Shown here piece after piece: positions 43,618-52,654 of a stretch of 64,000 nucleotides of DNA. Made by a program: the position numbers and the translations under genes. The stretch covers positions 2,976,001 to 3,040,000 of the forward strand of contig NZ_CP187259.1 of assembly GCF_049676595.1 (NCBI RefSeq), read 5' to 3'. The notes beneath the pieces are model-generated. The model had not been told where the DNA came from. It did no database searches and saw only the letters and a list, made by a program, of their open reading frames with translations. This DNA is from Methanocella_A sp049676595. Its GTDB lineage: Archaea > Halobacteriota > Methanocellia > Methanocellales > Methanocellaceae. Within the stretch, counting starts at the first letter, position 1. Each line of letters begins with the position of its first letter.

Positions 43618-44473
43618 ACAGATCCTGGTTCTCGAACAGCAGTATGGCCAGAATGAGCAAGACTGCCGTATAGACTACGAGGAACACGATGTTTGCCCAG
43701 AGGGGCATGCCCACTGCAGCCTGCTCCATTGCCGGGTTCAGCAGCGGAGACATGATGTCGTGGCTCAGCGGGTCGATCCACACCAGTATCTTCGCGTAGA
43801 TCGGGTAGTCGTCGAAGCCGCCCAGGAAGAACATGGCTCCGCCCGAAGCTACGTTATACCCGACGATGTTGCCGATGGTGCTGGAGAACCACAGGCCGAT
43901 CCACGCCATGAGCGAGCCGATGATCGAGATGAACGGGTTCTTCGTGAACGTGGAGATCAGCACGCCGATGGCCACGTATACCGACAACATCAGGACCATC
44001 GAGAGCAGGCCTCCGGCCACCGGCAGCAGATCGCCTGCCGCGGGGTATTTGCCGGACAGGACTGCCGTCGCCAGGTAAGCGAAGATCGCGCTGCCCAGGA
44101 AGAGGGCAGCTACTACGCTCAAGCAGCCCAGGAACTTGCCGAGGATGACTGAGCTCCGGTCGATCGGCTTAGACAGCAGCTGCAGGAGGGTACGGTCCTT
44201 CCGTTCCATGGACAGGGTGTCGGACGAGACGATGACAGCGAGGAGCGCCAGCACGATATTCAGGTTACTCATGATGGACAGGACCATGTCCGGCTTGAAA
44301 GCTTCCAGGCTGGCGGCGCTGCGGGTCATCATGACCACTGCGAACGTGAGCAGCAGGGCGAACCCGAAGTAGAATACGCCGAGGATGAGGAACCTCTTGG
44401 ACTTCAGGTTGTCTTTGAACTCCTTGACCGCGATCGTCTGGATGTTCTGGATTTCTTTGCCGCTGATCGCCAT
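43610..44473 (-). CDS. ABC-2 type transporter permease
   Basis: 287 residues, six TM segments. Cytoplasmic N-terminus with QTIAVKEFKDNLKSKRF before TM1; the ABC-2 coupling segment SMERKDRTLLQLLSKPIDRSSVILGKFLG lies after TM2; a long loop before the last TM holds WIDPLSHDIMSPLLNPAMEQ. It pairs with the ATPase gene just upstream (one base between stop and start). Export substrate unknown. The regulator TrmB-V4R gene is divergent from this operon. Confidence 0.86.
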   Translation of the reverse strand: MAISGKEIQNIQTIAVKEFKDNLKSKRFLILGVFYFGFALLLTFAVVMMTRSAASLEAFKPDMVLSIMSNLNIVLALLAVIVSSDTLSMERKDRTLLQLLSKPIDRSSVILGKFLGCLSVVAALFLGSAIFAYLATAVLSGKYPAAGDLLPVAGGLLSMVLMLSVYVAIGVLISTFTKNPFISIIGSLMAWIGLWFSSTIGNIVGYNVASGGAMFFLGGFDDYPIYAKILVWIDPLSHDIMSPLLNPAMEQAAVGMPLWANIVFLVVYTAVLLILAILLFENQDLSA

Positions 44474-44474
44474 G

Positions 44475-45404
44475 TTATCCCTCCTTCTTCTCGCCGATCA
44501 CTTTGAGGAAGGCGTCCTCCAGCGTCGGCATGATCTCTTTGATCTCCCGGACCCGGAAGCCGGCTCCGACCAGAGCGGCGTTGACGTCCTCTGCCACCGC
44601 CGGCTCATCCACGGTCAGGTAGAGCCTGCCATCCCGGATGTTTGCGCTCTCGACCCCTTTGACTTTTCTGGCGGTGTCCGCGAACCGGTCGTCTACCCGG
44701 GGCGAGTATATCTCGAACGCGGAGAGGTTTCCTTTGCTGCTCCTGAGGAAACTCTCAATGGGCGTCTGCACGAGCATGTGCCCGGCTTTGACGATACCTA
44801 CCATATCGCTGATCTCCTGTACCTCGTGCAGGATGTGGGACGAGAGGAAAATCGTGACGTTGTCATGCTTGAGCTTCTTGATGATCTCCCGGATATCGTG
44901 AGAGCCCTGCGGGTCCAGGCCAGTGGTAGGCTCGTCCAGGATTAGCAGCTTCGGATTGCCCAGCAGCGCGATAGCGATGCCCAGCCTCTGCCGCATGCCG
45001 TGAGAATAGGTCTTCACCTTGTCGCCGCCCCTGCCTTCGAGGCCCACCTTGGCCAGGAGCTCGGGAATCCGCTTCTCCAGGTCGTCTACGCCGATTAGCT
45101 TGCCAAAGTACTGCATGTTGTCGGCGCCGGTCATGTTCTCGTAAAACGCCGGCCTCTCGGGCAGATAGCCGGTTAGTTTGCGAATCTCGTAATGTTGAGT
45201 GAGAATGTCGTAGCCCAGGACCTTCGCAGAGCCGTCGTCAGGCTTCACAAATCCCATGAGCATGTTGATCGTCGTCGATTTCCCGGCCCCGTTCGGCCCG
45301 AGGAAGCCGTAGATCTTGCCTGCCTCGACAGTCAGGTTCAGATCGTTGACAGCGACGATCTTGCCGAACTGCTTAGTCAGTCCATGCGTTTCGATCGCGT
45401 TCAT
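44475..45404 (-). CDS. ABC transporter ATP-binding protein
   Basis: 309 residues. Walker A GPNGAGKST, Q-loop LPERPAFYEN (Q replaced by E next to the Pro), signature YSHGMRQRLGIA, Walker B LLILDEPTTGLDP, switch His in SSHILHEV. The C-terminal ~85 residues form the added domain of this exporter class. It is the first gene of the two-gene operon; its start lies 165 bases from the divergent regulator. The intergenic region holds TATA-like runs and a palindromic operator. Confidence 0.9.
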   Translation of the reverse strand: MNAIETHGLTKQFGKIVAVNDLNLTVEAGKIYGFLGPNGAGKSTTINMLMGFVKPDDGSAKVLGYDILTQHYEIRKLTGYLPERPAFYENMTGADNMQYFGKLIGVDDLEKRIPELLAKVGLEGRGGDKVKTYSHGMRQRLGIAIALLGNPKLLILDEPTTGLDPQGSHDIREIIKKLKHDNVTIFLSSHILHEVQEISDMVGIVKAGHMLVQTPIESFLRSSKGNLSAFEIYSPRVDDRFADTARKVKGVESANIRDGRLYLTVDEPAVAEDVNAALVGAGFRVREIKEIMPTLEDAFLKVIGEKKEG

Positions 45405-45529
45405 AGCATCATCTTCCGGTAATTAAGGTTGTTAGGAATGATATCTTGTTTCTATAAATACTCTATATCGCAATTATGAAACACCAAAACCGACATGTTG
45501 TTATAGTAAAAGGCTGAAAGAAGGTTTGA

Positions 45530-45555
45530 GTAGTACAACATCTATGTTGTACTAC
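45530..45555. promoter_or_regulatory. Perfect palindromic operator upstream of the TrmB-V4R gene
   Basis: Arms GTAGTACAACAT and ATGTTGTACTAC around CT, 14 bases before the TTG start. A looser half-site (ACATGTTGTTATAG) lies near 45492-45505 toward the ABC operon. The position suggests that the regulator represses its own gene and possibly the divergent exporter. Confidence 0.7.
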
Positions 45556-45569
45556 CCTGGGGTGGATGC

Positions 45570-47318
45570 TTGGAAATTGACAAAAAGGCCGTCGACTCTC
45601 TGACTTCTTTCGGCCTGACCGAATACGAGGCAAAGGTATACCTCGCGCTGGCGACCAAAGGGGTCCAGAAAGCGAGTGCTCTTGCCGACGTCAGCGACAT
45701 ACCGAGGCCCCACGTCTATTCTGTCATCAAGCTGCTCCACGAAAAAGGCTTAATAATCATCATCCCGGAAAAGGTGGCCAAATACCAGGCGGTGCCCATA
45801 GAGACAGTCCTGAGCAAGCTGCTGCAGGACCGCATGGAGTCGATCAGGTCTCTGGAAGCGATCGGCAAAGACCTGACCAGCCTGATCAGCGAGAACGGGA
45901 ATAAATCCGACGAGGAAAGCGGCGAAAAAGTCCGGCTGTATAACGGCCGGTGGGCCATCATGGACCTGATCCACAAAATGATGGGCCGGACCACTTCTTC
46001 TTTTAAATTCATCACCAGCGACAGGGGGTTTGTCCTGACTGCCGCTGCTTACGAGCAGGACCTCGCAGGGCTGAACAAGAAAAATATTACTGCCCAGTTC
46101 CTGCTGCCGGTCGAGAAAGACACCATCCCCATGGTGGAAAGGCTGTCTAAAAAGGCCACCATAAGGCACCTGGACAGTATGGACCGGCTGGAGATGCTGG
46201 ACCCGGGAGAGCAGGAAAGCGCCTTTCTCCGGGTAGTAGTCGTAGATGACTCGGAAGTGCTGTTCGTCAGAGCAACCCCGGGGGGCGCGGACGAGTCGGC
46301 CATCTGGACTGCCCAGAAAGAGCTGGCGAAGATGATCAGCCTCATGTTCAGGCACATGTGGAGAAACGCCCCGGACCTGACGTCCAAAAAGGCGGAGATA
46401 GACACAGGCCGCAAACCGGAGCACCTCACGCCCATCTACGGTGACGTCGAGCTGAACGGCGTGCTGCGCATGATCCTCTCCAATGCCCAGGCCCGCCTGC
46501 GCTGCGTCATATCCCAGGACCAGCTGGTCTACAATTTCAACACAATGATCGCTGAAATAAGGAGCAAAGTGGGCAAGGGCCTAAAAGTGCAAATGCTGGT
46601 CTCGATCAGGAACGACATCGGCGGCCGGGGCCAGACGCTGACTGGAAAATTCGGCGACATCGCCGCCACAATCGACACCCTGAAGGCGCTGGGAGTAGAA
46701 GTCCGGCACCCGCTGGAAGAGAGTATTTTACGCATGTATATGAACGACGAAGAGGTAGTCTTCAACCTCCTCGGCGAGAGCGCCACTTCCTCGTCAGGCG
46801 GCAACATCGGCGTTTACACGAACCACTACGACACTATCGCCCGCATCACCGAGCACTTCGACAGGCTGTGGGATAAGTCGGTGGACGCGTCCGAGAGGCT
46901 GTCGGAGATCAACAGGTACATCTCCAAAGAAGTCATGAAGGACGGCGAAGAGGGCATCAAGAAGTACTTCGACCGCCTCAGCGGCCTCAACCTCGGCCAC
47001 TTCGCCATCAAGACCTCCGACGCCGAAAACAAGACCATCACCATCATCTGCACCGACTCTGCCGAGGCCAGGCTGGAAGTGAAGAAGGCGGCGAACGGGG
47101 ATATCTGCGAGTCTGCCCGCAACGCTTTCAGATCCTTCGGAGAGTACGTCTACGAAAACACCCACATGGCCTGCTCCGAGACAAAATGCATCTCCCGCGG
47201 CGACCCCTTCTGCGAATTCCACCTCTACCCCGCGGAGAAAGACCGCAAGGCCGTCAGCAACGAGCTCGTCAAGTTCTTCGAGTCCATAAAATCTGAGCGC
47301 AACAAGCCTAAAGTATAG
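45570..47318 (+). CDS. TrmB-family regulator with two sensor modules and V4R domain
   Basis: 582 residues from a TTG start; a GGGGTGG site lies just upstream, and the nearby ATG runs into a stop after four codons. Residues about 8-75 are a TrmB winged helix (LTEYEAKVYLALATKGVQKASALADVSDIPRPHVYSVIKLL). About 110-255 is a first sensor region (WAIMDLIHKMMGRTTSSFKFIT). About 285-440 is a second, similar one (GVLRMILSNAQARLRCVIS). About 465-575 is a V4R (4-vinyl-reductase) small-molecule-binding domain with Cys/His ligands (HMACSETKCISRGDPFCEFHL). It probably controls itself and the divergent ABC-2 exporter through the palindrome at 45530-45555. Confidence 0.83.
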   Translation: MEIDKKAVDSLTSFGLTEYEAKVYLALATKGVQKASALADVSDIPRPHVYSVIKLLHEKGLIIIIPEKVAKYQAVPIETVLSKLLQDRMESIRSLEAIGKDLTSLISENGNKSDEESGEKVRLYNGRWAIMDLIHKMMGRTTSSFKFITSDRGFVLTAAAYEQDLAGLNKKNITAQFLLPVEKDTIPMVERLSKKATIRHLDSMDRLEMLDPGEQESAFLRVVVVDDSEVLFVRATPGGADESAIWTAQKELAKMISLMFRHMWRNAPDLTSKKAEIDTGRKPEHLTPIYGDVELNGVLRMILSNAQARLRCVISQDQLVYNFNTMIAEIRSKVGKGLKVQMLVSIRNDIGGRGQTLTGKFGDIAATIDTLKALGVEVRHPLEESILRMYMNDEEVVFNLLGESATSSSGGNIGVYTNHYDTIARITEHFDRLWDKSVDASERLSEINRYISKEVMKDGEEGIKKYFDRLSGLNLGHFAIKTSDAENKTITIICTDSAEARLEVKKAANGDICESARNAFRSFGEYVYENTHMACSETKCISRGDPFCEFHLYPAEKDRKAVSNELVKFFESIKSERNKPKV

Positions 47319-47333
47319 CTTTTTAATCTAAAA

Positions 47334-47815
47334 GCCACAATGGCACGGCAATTTATCCTGACAACTATCGAGCAGAGGTTCTAACCACGGCGGCACGGCG
47401 ACACAGAGACAGTGCGAGATACGACAAGCCGGATGGTTATTTGAACCACGGCGGCACGGCGACACAGAGACAACTTGTACCTGAATAACAAGGCCCTCTT
47501 TGTATTGATCCACGGCGACACGGCAGGCGGACAGCACGGAGACAATCCTTCAATTGTTACACAGTGGAGAAACCAGGAATCACTATAGAAAGTAGATTAC
47601 CGGCTTCGTGATCGTAATGATATACTGAAACACCTGGCTGGTAAACTATTTTTGGTTAACGCGCTGTCTCCGTGTCGCCGTGGACTTAAAAAGGAGTACC
47701 ATGTTACGGCGTCGCAGTTGTCTCCGTGTCGCCGTGCCGCCGTGGTTAGAACATTTGCTCTTGCTATCGTTTCTCACACAGTCTCAGTGTCGCCCGGCCG
47801 CCAGAGTTTAATCAG
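47334..47815. repeat. Large inverted-repeat array, block B
   Basis: Left units CCACGGCGGCACGGCGACACAGAGACA (47393-47472) lead into TGATCCACGGCGACACGGCAGGCGG. A unique core of about 110 bases follows (47545-47655) and differs from that of blocks A and C. Right units in reverse: CTGTCTCCGTGTCGCCGTGGAC and TTGTCTCCGTGTCGCCGTGCCGCCGTGG. The design is that of blocks A and C. It lies between two convergent genes. Confidence 0.88.
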
Positions 47816-47858
47816 GTATCTGGTCGGTCGCAAGTCGTACATCTGAGGAAAAAGCATG

Positions 47859-49289
47859 CTATGGATTGATCAGCACGCTCTTCATCTCGGTATACTGGTC
47901 GATGACCTCAAGACCATTCTCCCGGCCGAGGCCGCTGTCCTTGATGCCGCCGAAAGGTAAGTCGGGGGGCACTTTGGTGTGCTGGTTGACCCAGGTGATG
48001 CCGGACTGGAGGCGTTCGCAGCCCATGGTGGCGCGCTCGATGCTCTTCGTCCAGATGGAGGAGCCGAGGCCGTAGACGGTGTCATTGGCGCGCTCGATGG
48101 CTTCGTCGAGGTCTTTGACGACTACGACGGGCAGGACCGGGCCGAAGATTTCTTCCCGGAGCAGGACGGAGTCGGCGGCTACGTCAGTCACGAGCGTCGG
48201 CGTGTAGAAGAAGCCTCTGTCGTAGGCGGGACCTTTGGGGGCTGCTCCGCCGTAAAGGATCTTGCCTTCATCCTTCGCCCGGACAGTATTGACCACTTCT
48301 ACGATGCGGTCCAGCTGTTTGCGGTTGTTCATCGGGCCCAGGTCGACTCCGTCGGCCATGCCGTTGCCGACTTTTAGCGAAGCGATCTTTGCCTGGAGAT
48401 GGCGGATGTAGTCGTCGGCTACGGACTCGAAGACGAATAACCGCTTCACTGCGGTGCAGGTCTGGCCGCAGTTATAGAACCGGCCCCTCACAGCGCCGTC
48501 GACTGCGGCTTTCAGGTCTGCGTCGTCGCACACGATCATGGGATCGCTACCCCCCAGTTCCAGCGTGACCCGCTTCAGGCTCGCCGAGGCGGTTTCCATG
48601 AGGTGCTTGCCGGTGCTGGTCTTGCCGGTGAAGGAGACTTTTCTGATCCGGGGGTTCCGGGCGATCTCGTCACCGATGATATCGCCTCTGCCGGTGACTA
48701 CGTTCAGGACTCCGTCAGGCAGCCCTGCCTCTTTCAGGATGCCGGCCAGCTGCAGGCAGGTCAGCGGGGCGCTGCTGGCAGGCTTGAGTACAAGAGTATT
48801 GCCGGCTACCAGCGCCGGCCCGACCTTCCAGCCCATGAGAATGACGGGCACATTCCAGGGGATGATGGCCCCGCAGACTCCGATAGGTTTGCGGATCACA
48901 GCCCCGTAGCGCTCGTGAGCGAGAGGGACGAGGCCTGTGCGCAGGCTTGCAGATATGCCGGCAAAATATTCGAGAGTGTTGGCGAAGCCCTGCACTTCGT
49001 CCCGGGCTTCCTTGAAGGGCTTGCCCTGCTCGGAGGTCAGCAGAATGGCGAGGTCTTTCGTGCGATCCCGGACCATCTGTGCTGCCCTGAAGAGTATCTT
49101 GCCCCGCTCCCGTGAGGTGGTGGCGGACCACTTGCCAAAAGCTTCTTCGCAGGCGTCCACTGCGCTCCGGACATCGTCGATCTCGCCCGCCGGCACAGTG
49201 TCGATGAGGTCGCCCGTAGCCGGGTTGTGCACTTCGAAGCGCTTTCCCGAGCCGGCCTGGGCTGCTTTGCCGCTGATGAACATCTCCAT
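47859..49289 (-). CDS. NAD(P)-dependent aldehyde dehydrogenase
   Basis: 476 residues from the ATG at 49289; the longer frame adds 82 residues that cross a hairpin region and is not credible. Family motifs in order: IPWNVPVILMGWKVGPALVAGN, FTGKTSTGKHL, catalytic-base Glu in LELGGSDP, nucleophile Cys in NCGQTCTA, EEIFGPVLPV, PFGGIKDSGLGRENG. Size and motifs resemble succinate-semialdehyde or lactaldehyde dehydrogenases. In methanogens a lactaldehyde dehydrogenase (CofA) feeds coenzyme F420 synthesis, so this is one candidate role, but sequence alone does not settle it. Confidence 0.87.
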   Translation of the reverse strand: MEMFISGKAAQAGSGKRFEVHNPATGDLIDTVPAGEIDDVRSAVDACEEAFGKWSATTSRERGKILFRAAQMVRDRTKDLAILLTSEQGKPFKEARDEVQGFANTLEYFAGISASLRTGLVPLAHERYGAVIRKPIGVCGAIIPWNVPVILMGWKVGPALVAGNTLVLKPASSAPLTCLQLAGILKEAGLPDGVLNVVTGRGDIIGDEIARNPRIRKVSFTGKTSTGKHLMETASASLKRVTLELGGSDPMIVCDDADLKAAVDGAVRGRFYNCGQTCTAVKRLFVFESVADDYIRHLQAKIASLKVGNGMADGVDLGPMNNRKQLDRIVEVVNTVRAKDEGKILYGGAAPKGPAYDRGFFYTPTLVTDVAADSVLLREEIFGPVLPVVVVKDLDEAIERANDTVYGLGSSIWTKSIERATMGCERLQSGITWVNQHTKVPPDLPFGGIKDSGLGRENGLEVIDQYTEMKSVLINP

Positions 49290-49405
49290 AGCAATCAAGC
49301 GTAGTATATTGTTGATACTACTTATGTGTGAATGTCGACGTATACATCGATACGACGTAAACATCGGTACCAAAAACGAGGTTATTATGGCGGGAGTAAC
49401 GCCAT

Positions 49406-49484
49406 CTCCGCACAGGCGGAGCATCCCTGCCTTTCTACCCGGGATTGACACGGAATCACGGCCACCGTCTTCGCACAGGCGAAG
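49406..49484. repeat. Two covarying small hairpins upstream of the aldehyde dehydrogenase
   Basis: CTCCGC-ACAG-GCGGAG (49406-49421) and CTTCGC-ACAG-GCGAAG (49469-49484). Loops are identical and the stems differ by a paired change (C-G to T-A). They lie in the 382-base spacer 49290-49671, which otherwise shows only AT-rich promoter-like sequence. Confidence 0.6.
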
Positions 49485-49671
49485 CCGGGCGTTCTCCAGA
49501 GGAGATTCCGTGAGAGGCTTACTCCCGATCAACATGTTGCTAACGCGAGATATATAAATTTGGGTTTAAAATTTGAAGTGCCGGCGTGGCTGTCAGATAC
49601 TGTAGGCGACGTGGTCCCGTTTCCGGCCGCGGAAAGCCCGGAATGCGCCCGGGAGTCCCACATCTCATTCA

Positions 49672-50250
49672 TCAGGATACGGCCTTGCCGGACCAGCGGT
49701 ATTTACTCCGGTGCTCTTTTACTACATAACCCTGCATGGCGAGATGATCTAGTACTCCCCGGCAGGCGTTGTACCAGTAGTTGATTTCGTTGGTGATGGT
49801 GGACCGGGTACGGGGGAACAGCTCTCCGATGACCGTGCTCCGATCGACTACACCCTTTTCGATGAGGAAAGGGACCAGTTCGTCTCTGACTGCCCGGGCG
49901 TTGTCGGCGGAGACGTTCTTGATGGTCACCAGCTCCCCGAAAACGTCGCGCGGCGGGGCGGCCGCTTCGGCAAGCCTGCCTACGGGAATCCGGGGCCGGC
50001 CTGCCGGTCCCAGGCATTGCTCGAAAGACTGCTCCAGCGCCTCCAGCCTGCGTTCCAGCCGGTGTACCTCCGCGCTGCAATCCCCGGATACCTCCGATCG
50101 CATCCGGTCCCGCAATACCTTGTTGATGAAGGTAGAAACCTTGAGCTCATCCTTATTCCGGTATACCCACTCCAGTACATCGTCGGATAGCGAAATGCTG
50201 ATCTTTTTCACACGCTTCGCACGAAGATGTCCCCGGCCTGGCTGTACCAT
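49672..50250 (-). CDS. Ribbon-helix-helix regulator with C-terminal wing-like domain
   Basis: 192 residues. An N-terminal basic stretch (RAKRVKK) leads into a ribbon-helix-helix motif (KISISLSDDVLEWVYRNKDELKVSTFINKVLRDRM, about 15-50). A coiled coil (AEVHRLERRLEALEQSFEQ) and a Pro/Ala linker follow. The C-terminal ~85-residue domain (VRDELVPFLIEKGVVDRSTVIGELFPR...YWYNACRGVLDHLAMQGYVVKEH) reads like a winged-helix module. Two DNA-binding modules in one protein suggest a regulator or nucleoid/plasmid-type partition protein. It faces the methyltransferase-like gene divergently; its target is unknown. Confidence 0.65.
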   Translation of the reverse strand: MVQPGRGHLRAKRVKKISISLSDDVLEWVYRNKDELKVSTFINKVLRDRMRSEVSGDCSAEVHRLERRLEALEQSFEQCLGPAGRPRIPVGRLAEAAAPPRDVFGELVTIKNVSADNARAVRDELVPFLIEKGVVDRSTVIGELFPRTRSTITNEINYWYNACRGVLDHLAMQGYVVKEHRSKYRWSGKAVS

Positions 50251-50361
50251 GAGTGATCATTCACACCGTGTAGTCATATTTGTATCCGCCCGGCGAAGCG
50301 CCCGAACACCACTAATACCGGCACAGTAACCTATAAGCCGGGAACGCGCCGATTAGTGGTT

Positions 50362-51306
50362 ATGCTCCTTAACGATCTGATGAAGACCAGTGAGGACGTG
50401 TTTTTGATCGAAAGCAGCTTCGAGGGCATCGAGATGAACCTGAAGTCCCTCGACTATCTCGACAGGCTGCGATGTCTGCCCGCGGGTGCGATCGAGGCCA
50501 CGGTGGCAATCAAGGACAAGAAGGGCAGCGATCTGGGCATCGCCTACAGGAACAAGCATCCGGATGGCGATTTCTGGTTTGTGATCCCGTACCCGCACTC
50601 GCCGCAGATGCGCAAGCAGACCGATGCCATGGTCTCGGGCATATCGAAGGCAGGAGTGATCGCTGCGGCCAGATCCAGAAAGGTGGACGGCAAAGCCTTT
50701 GCCAGAGCTGTTCGGGAGTACCTGTCGACCAGCCTGGTAGAAGGTGCTTTCTGCGACTGCACCAAAGAGAAAGAGCCGCTTTCTTTCGCCAGCAACGACG
50801 AGCGGGGGCAGCGGATCCGGAAGCTGGTGAAGAAGGTGGCCAAGGAGCACGGCAAAGACCCTGCAGAGATCGATGCACTGGAGATCTGCTGCGGTAACGG
50901 CATGTCGACGACGCCGCTGCGCCAAACTTTTCACACGGTGCTCTCGGTCGATAACGACCGCTGCGCCATTTGTAACGGCCTCTACCACGGCATTCTTGTG
51001 CCTGAAGACACGGCAGTGGCTGACGCCATGGAACTTTCCCGGCTGGGCCTGGGTAAATACGGTGCGGTCGTAGGCTTCATGCTTGGCGCCATCTACGATT
51101 TCAACAAGCCGGTCTGGAGAAAGATCATGGAAGAGTCGGTAAAGATGCTAAACGACGACGGTCTCCTCCTGCTGACAGTCAGCAAAGAAGAGGAGATGGG
51201 TTTTATCTCTGAGACCCTTGCGTCGATGGGCATAGAGGGCGACGTGGTCGACAACCGCCACAAAGAGAGCATTTACGATAGCTGGGCCTTTGTGGCGATG
51301 AGATGA
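50362..51306 (+). CDS. SAM-dependent methyltransferase-like protein
   Basis: 314 residues from ATG 50362 (a GTG two codons earlier is possible). The N-terminal ~150 residues have no known signature. The C-terminal half resembles a class I methyltransferase: motif I as LEICCGNGMSTTPL, acidic residue after LSVDNDR, motif IV-like VVGFMLGAIYDF and a terminal strand SIYDSWAFVAM. A CDCTKEKE stretch and further Cys (EICCGN, CAICN) could bind metal. Substrate unknown. It is transcribed from an AT-rich promoter region shared with the divergent regulator. Confidence 0.6.
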   Translation: MLLNDLMKTSEDVFLIESSFEGIEMNLKSLDYLDRLRCLPAGAIEATVAIKDKKGSDLGIAYRNKHPDGDFWFVIPYPHSPQMRKQTDAMVSGISKAGVIAAARSRKVDGKAFARAVREYLSTSLVEGAFCDCTKEKEPLSFASNDERGQRIRKLVKKVAKEHGKDPAEIDALEICCGNGMSTTPLRQTFHTVLSVDNDRCAICNGLYHGILVPEDTAVADAMELSRLGLGKYGAVVGFMLGAIYDFNKPVWRKIMEESVKMLNDDGLLLLTVSKEEEMGFISETLASMGIEGDVVDNRHKESIYDSWAFVAMR

Positions 51307-51575
51307 CCGGTTAATCTCCGTCAAAACCTTTTTATACATGAAAAATTCACAAGTATATAAACGTGTCGTTTTAACATACCCGAAAATGGTATTTAATGGC
51401 GCTACTCGCCTCATCATCGTCAGGCTTGATGATTTTTCAAAATCCGGAATTTTCCCGTACTATTATTATTCTCAGGTGTTTAGAGAACGTCAGCCCGGTT
51501 GTTAAAGCCGGCCCGAAAATAATTGCTTCATTATACATATAATAGTTTGATAAAATTCTCGCTTACTACCACAAC

Positions 51576-51584
51576 ACTTATATA
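51576..51584 (+). promoter_or_regulatory. TATA box of the MC1 gene
   Basis: ACTTATATA centred 58 bases before the ATG predicts transcription start near 51606 and a leader of about 30 bases that carries GAGAGTGATT as ribosome site. The spacer 51307-51637 is strongly AT-rich, with further TATA-like runs (AGTATATAAAC at 51351-51361), and has no other gene. Confidence 0.55.
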
Positions 51585-51637
51585 CAAGTATATCATTCTG
51601 TTGATCAAATTATTACACTGCAGAGAGTGATTAAGAA

Positions 51638-52012
51638 ATGGCAACTGAAGGCAGGGAAAAGAGGAACTTTGGATTGATTAACGAAAAGGGCGAGGAAGTT
51701 GGAACGTTCAGCGGCGCACAGCCGAGGGACGCAGCTCTGAAGGTCGCAAACCGGGGCATTTCCAGCATCGTGCTGAGGGAGAAGGGAACCAAGAAGCTCC
51801 ACTACTTCGTCGGCAAGAGGGAACTCGTCACTGTGCCCAAGAACGCACCAGCCTGGATCCAGGACGCAGCCAAGAAGAACAAGGGTAAAATCTTCAAGGC
51901 AAACGTAGAGAAGATCGGCACCGCTCAGCTCCAGTTCGTGAAGCTCGAGAGGAACGACAAGTCGTTCTTCAAGATCCCCAAGAAGGCCGGCGAGAAGAAG
52001 GGCAAGAAGTAA
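51638..52012 (+). CDS. MC1-type chromosomal protein
   Basis: 124 residues, basic and Lys-rich, with the MC1 pattern: NFGLINEKGEEVGTFSGAQPRDAALKVANRG near the start, IVLREKGTKKLHYFVGKRELV in the middle, and PKNAPAWIQDA before a basic tail ending KKAGEKKGKK. MC1 is the main nucleoid protein of Methanosarcina and relatives. It binds and sharply bends DNA as a monomer and prefers bent or four-way junction structures. The tail beyond ~95 residues is longer than in the smallest MC1. Strong promoter and terminator indicate high expression. Confidence 0.93.
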   Translation: MATEGREKRNFGLINEKGEEVGTFSGAQPRDAALKVANRGISSIVLREKGTKKLHYFVGKRELVTVPKNAPAWIQDAAKKNKGKIFKANVEKIGTAQLQFVKLERNDKSFFKIPKKAGEKKGKK

Positions 52013-52026
52013 ACCTAATTTTTATA

Positions 52027-52065
52027 CCGGAGTGCCTGCAGCATTCCGGATATTCCTTTATTTTA
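52027..52065 (+). terminator. Terminator of the MC1 gene
   Basis: Stem CCGGAGTGC/GCATTCCGG with a 5-base loop (one G-T pair), 14 bases after the stop, followed by TATTCCTTTATTTT. The next ~290 bases hold only the promoter of the small membrane protein gene (TATA-like AACTATATATGG at 52245-52256). Confidence 0.65.
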
Positions 52066-52359
52066 AAAATAAACGATTTTTAACGGCCTTTTCAACGGGA
52101 TATCCACCCGGCGGCGAGATGGCTCTATCTCGCTAGAAATACTTGCAGATATCAGCAATCGGCTGCATATAAGCCCTCCGAATCGAAGAATTTTGAAATT
52201 TTACGGCCTTTTAGTATGCCGATATTTGATAAAAAAGGCGTATGCAAAACTATATATGGGTTCGAGGGCATTTTGGATTGTTAATGGATATAAATTGCTG
52301 CCCTGGGCAAGAGGTCCTCAGACATCTGGCTCCCCGAAGGGCAGAAGGAAGTGAAACCC

Positions 52360-52545
52360 ATGGACGCAGTTCATATAAACATCACACAGGTCATGGGTAC
52401 AGTGCTGGGCCTGTTTGTGATCGTCGCTGGCGTCATTGTCAACGTGAGAAATTTTGGAGCGAATATACCGCTGCCTAACATGGCCGTGTACCTTGTGCTC
52501 GGCATTCTTCTGTCGCTAGGTATTTTCCTGCTGTCGAGAGACTAA
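52360..52545 (+). CDS. Small two-TM membrane protein, unknown
   Basis: 61 residues from the ATG at 52360, with GGAAGTGA as ribosome site at good spacing; a GTG at 52351 is the alternative. It has two hydrophobic helices: ITQVMGTVLGLFVIVAGVIVNV and NMAVYLVLGILLSLGIFLLS. They are joined by a short loop (RNFGANIPLP), with a charged end SRD. No family recognised. It is preceded by a leader of about 80 bases from the predicted TATA element. Confidence 0.6.
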   Translation: MDAVHINITQVMGTVLGLFVIVAGVIVNVRNFGANIPLPNMAVYLVLGILLSLGIFLLSRD

Positions 52546-52622
52546 AATAAGTCACGTGTACCCGTGAACTATTGAGAGGGTTACACGTGATAGCACTTTT
52601 AGAATCGGTGCTAGGATAAAGC

Positions 52623-52630
52623 ATTAATAT
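52623..52630 (+). promoter_or_regulatory. TATA box of the 52655 gene
   Basis: ATTAATAT lies directly before the first in-frame ATG (52631), which would be upstream of transcription start. The ATG at 52655 is about 27 bases after the box, which suggests a leaderless mRNA that begins at 52655. Confidence 0.5.
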
Positions 52631-52654
52631 ATGCGCCTGCCTATTGTGATTACC

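Noticed and set aside
49290..49535. 82-residue N-terminal extension of the aldehyde dehydrogenase
   Set aside because: It has no similarity to the family, crosses two hairpins, and the enzyme has normal length from 49289.
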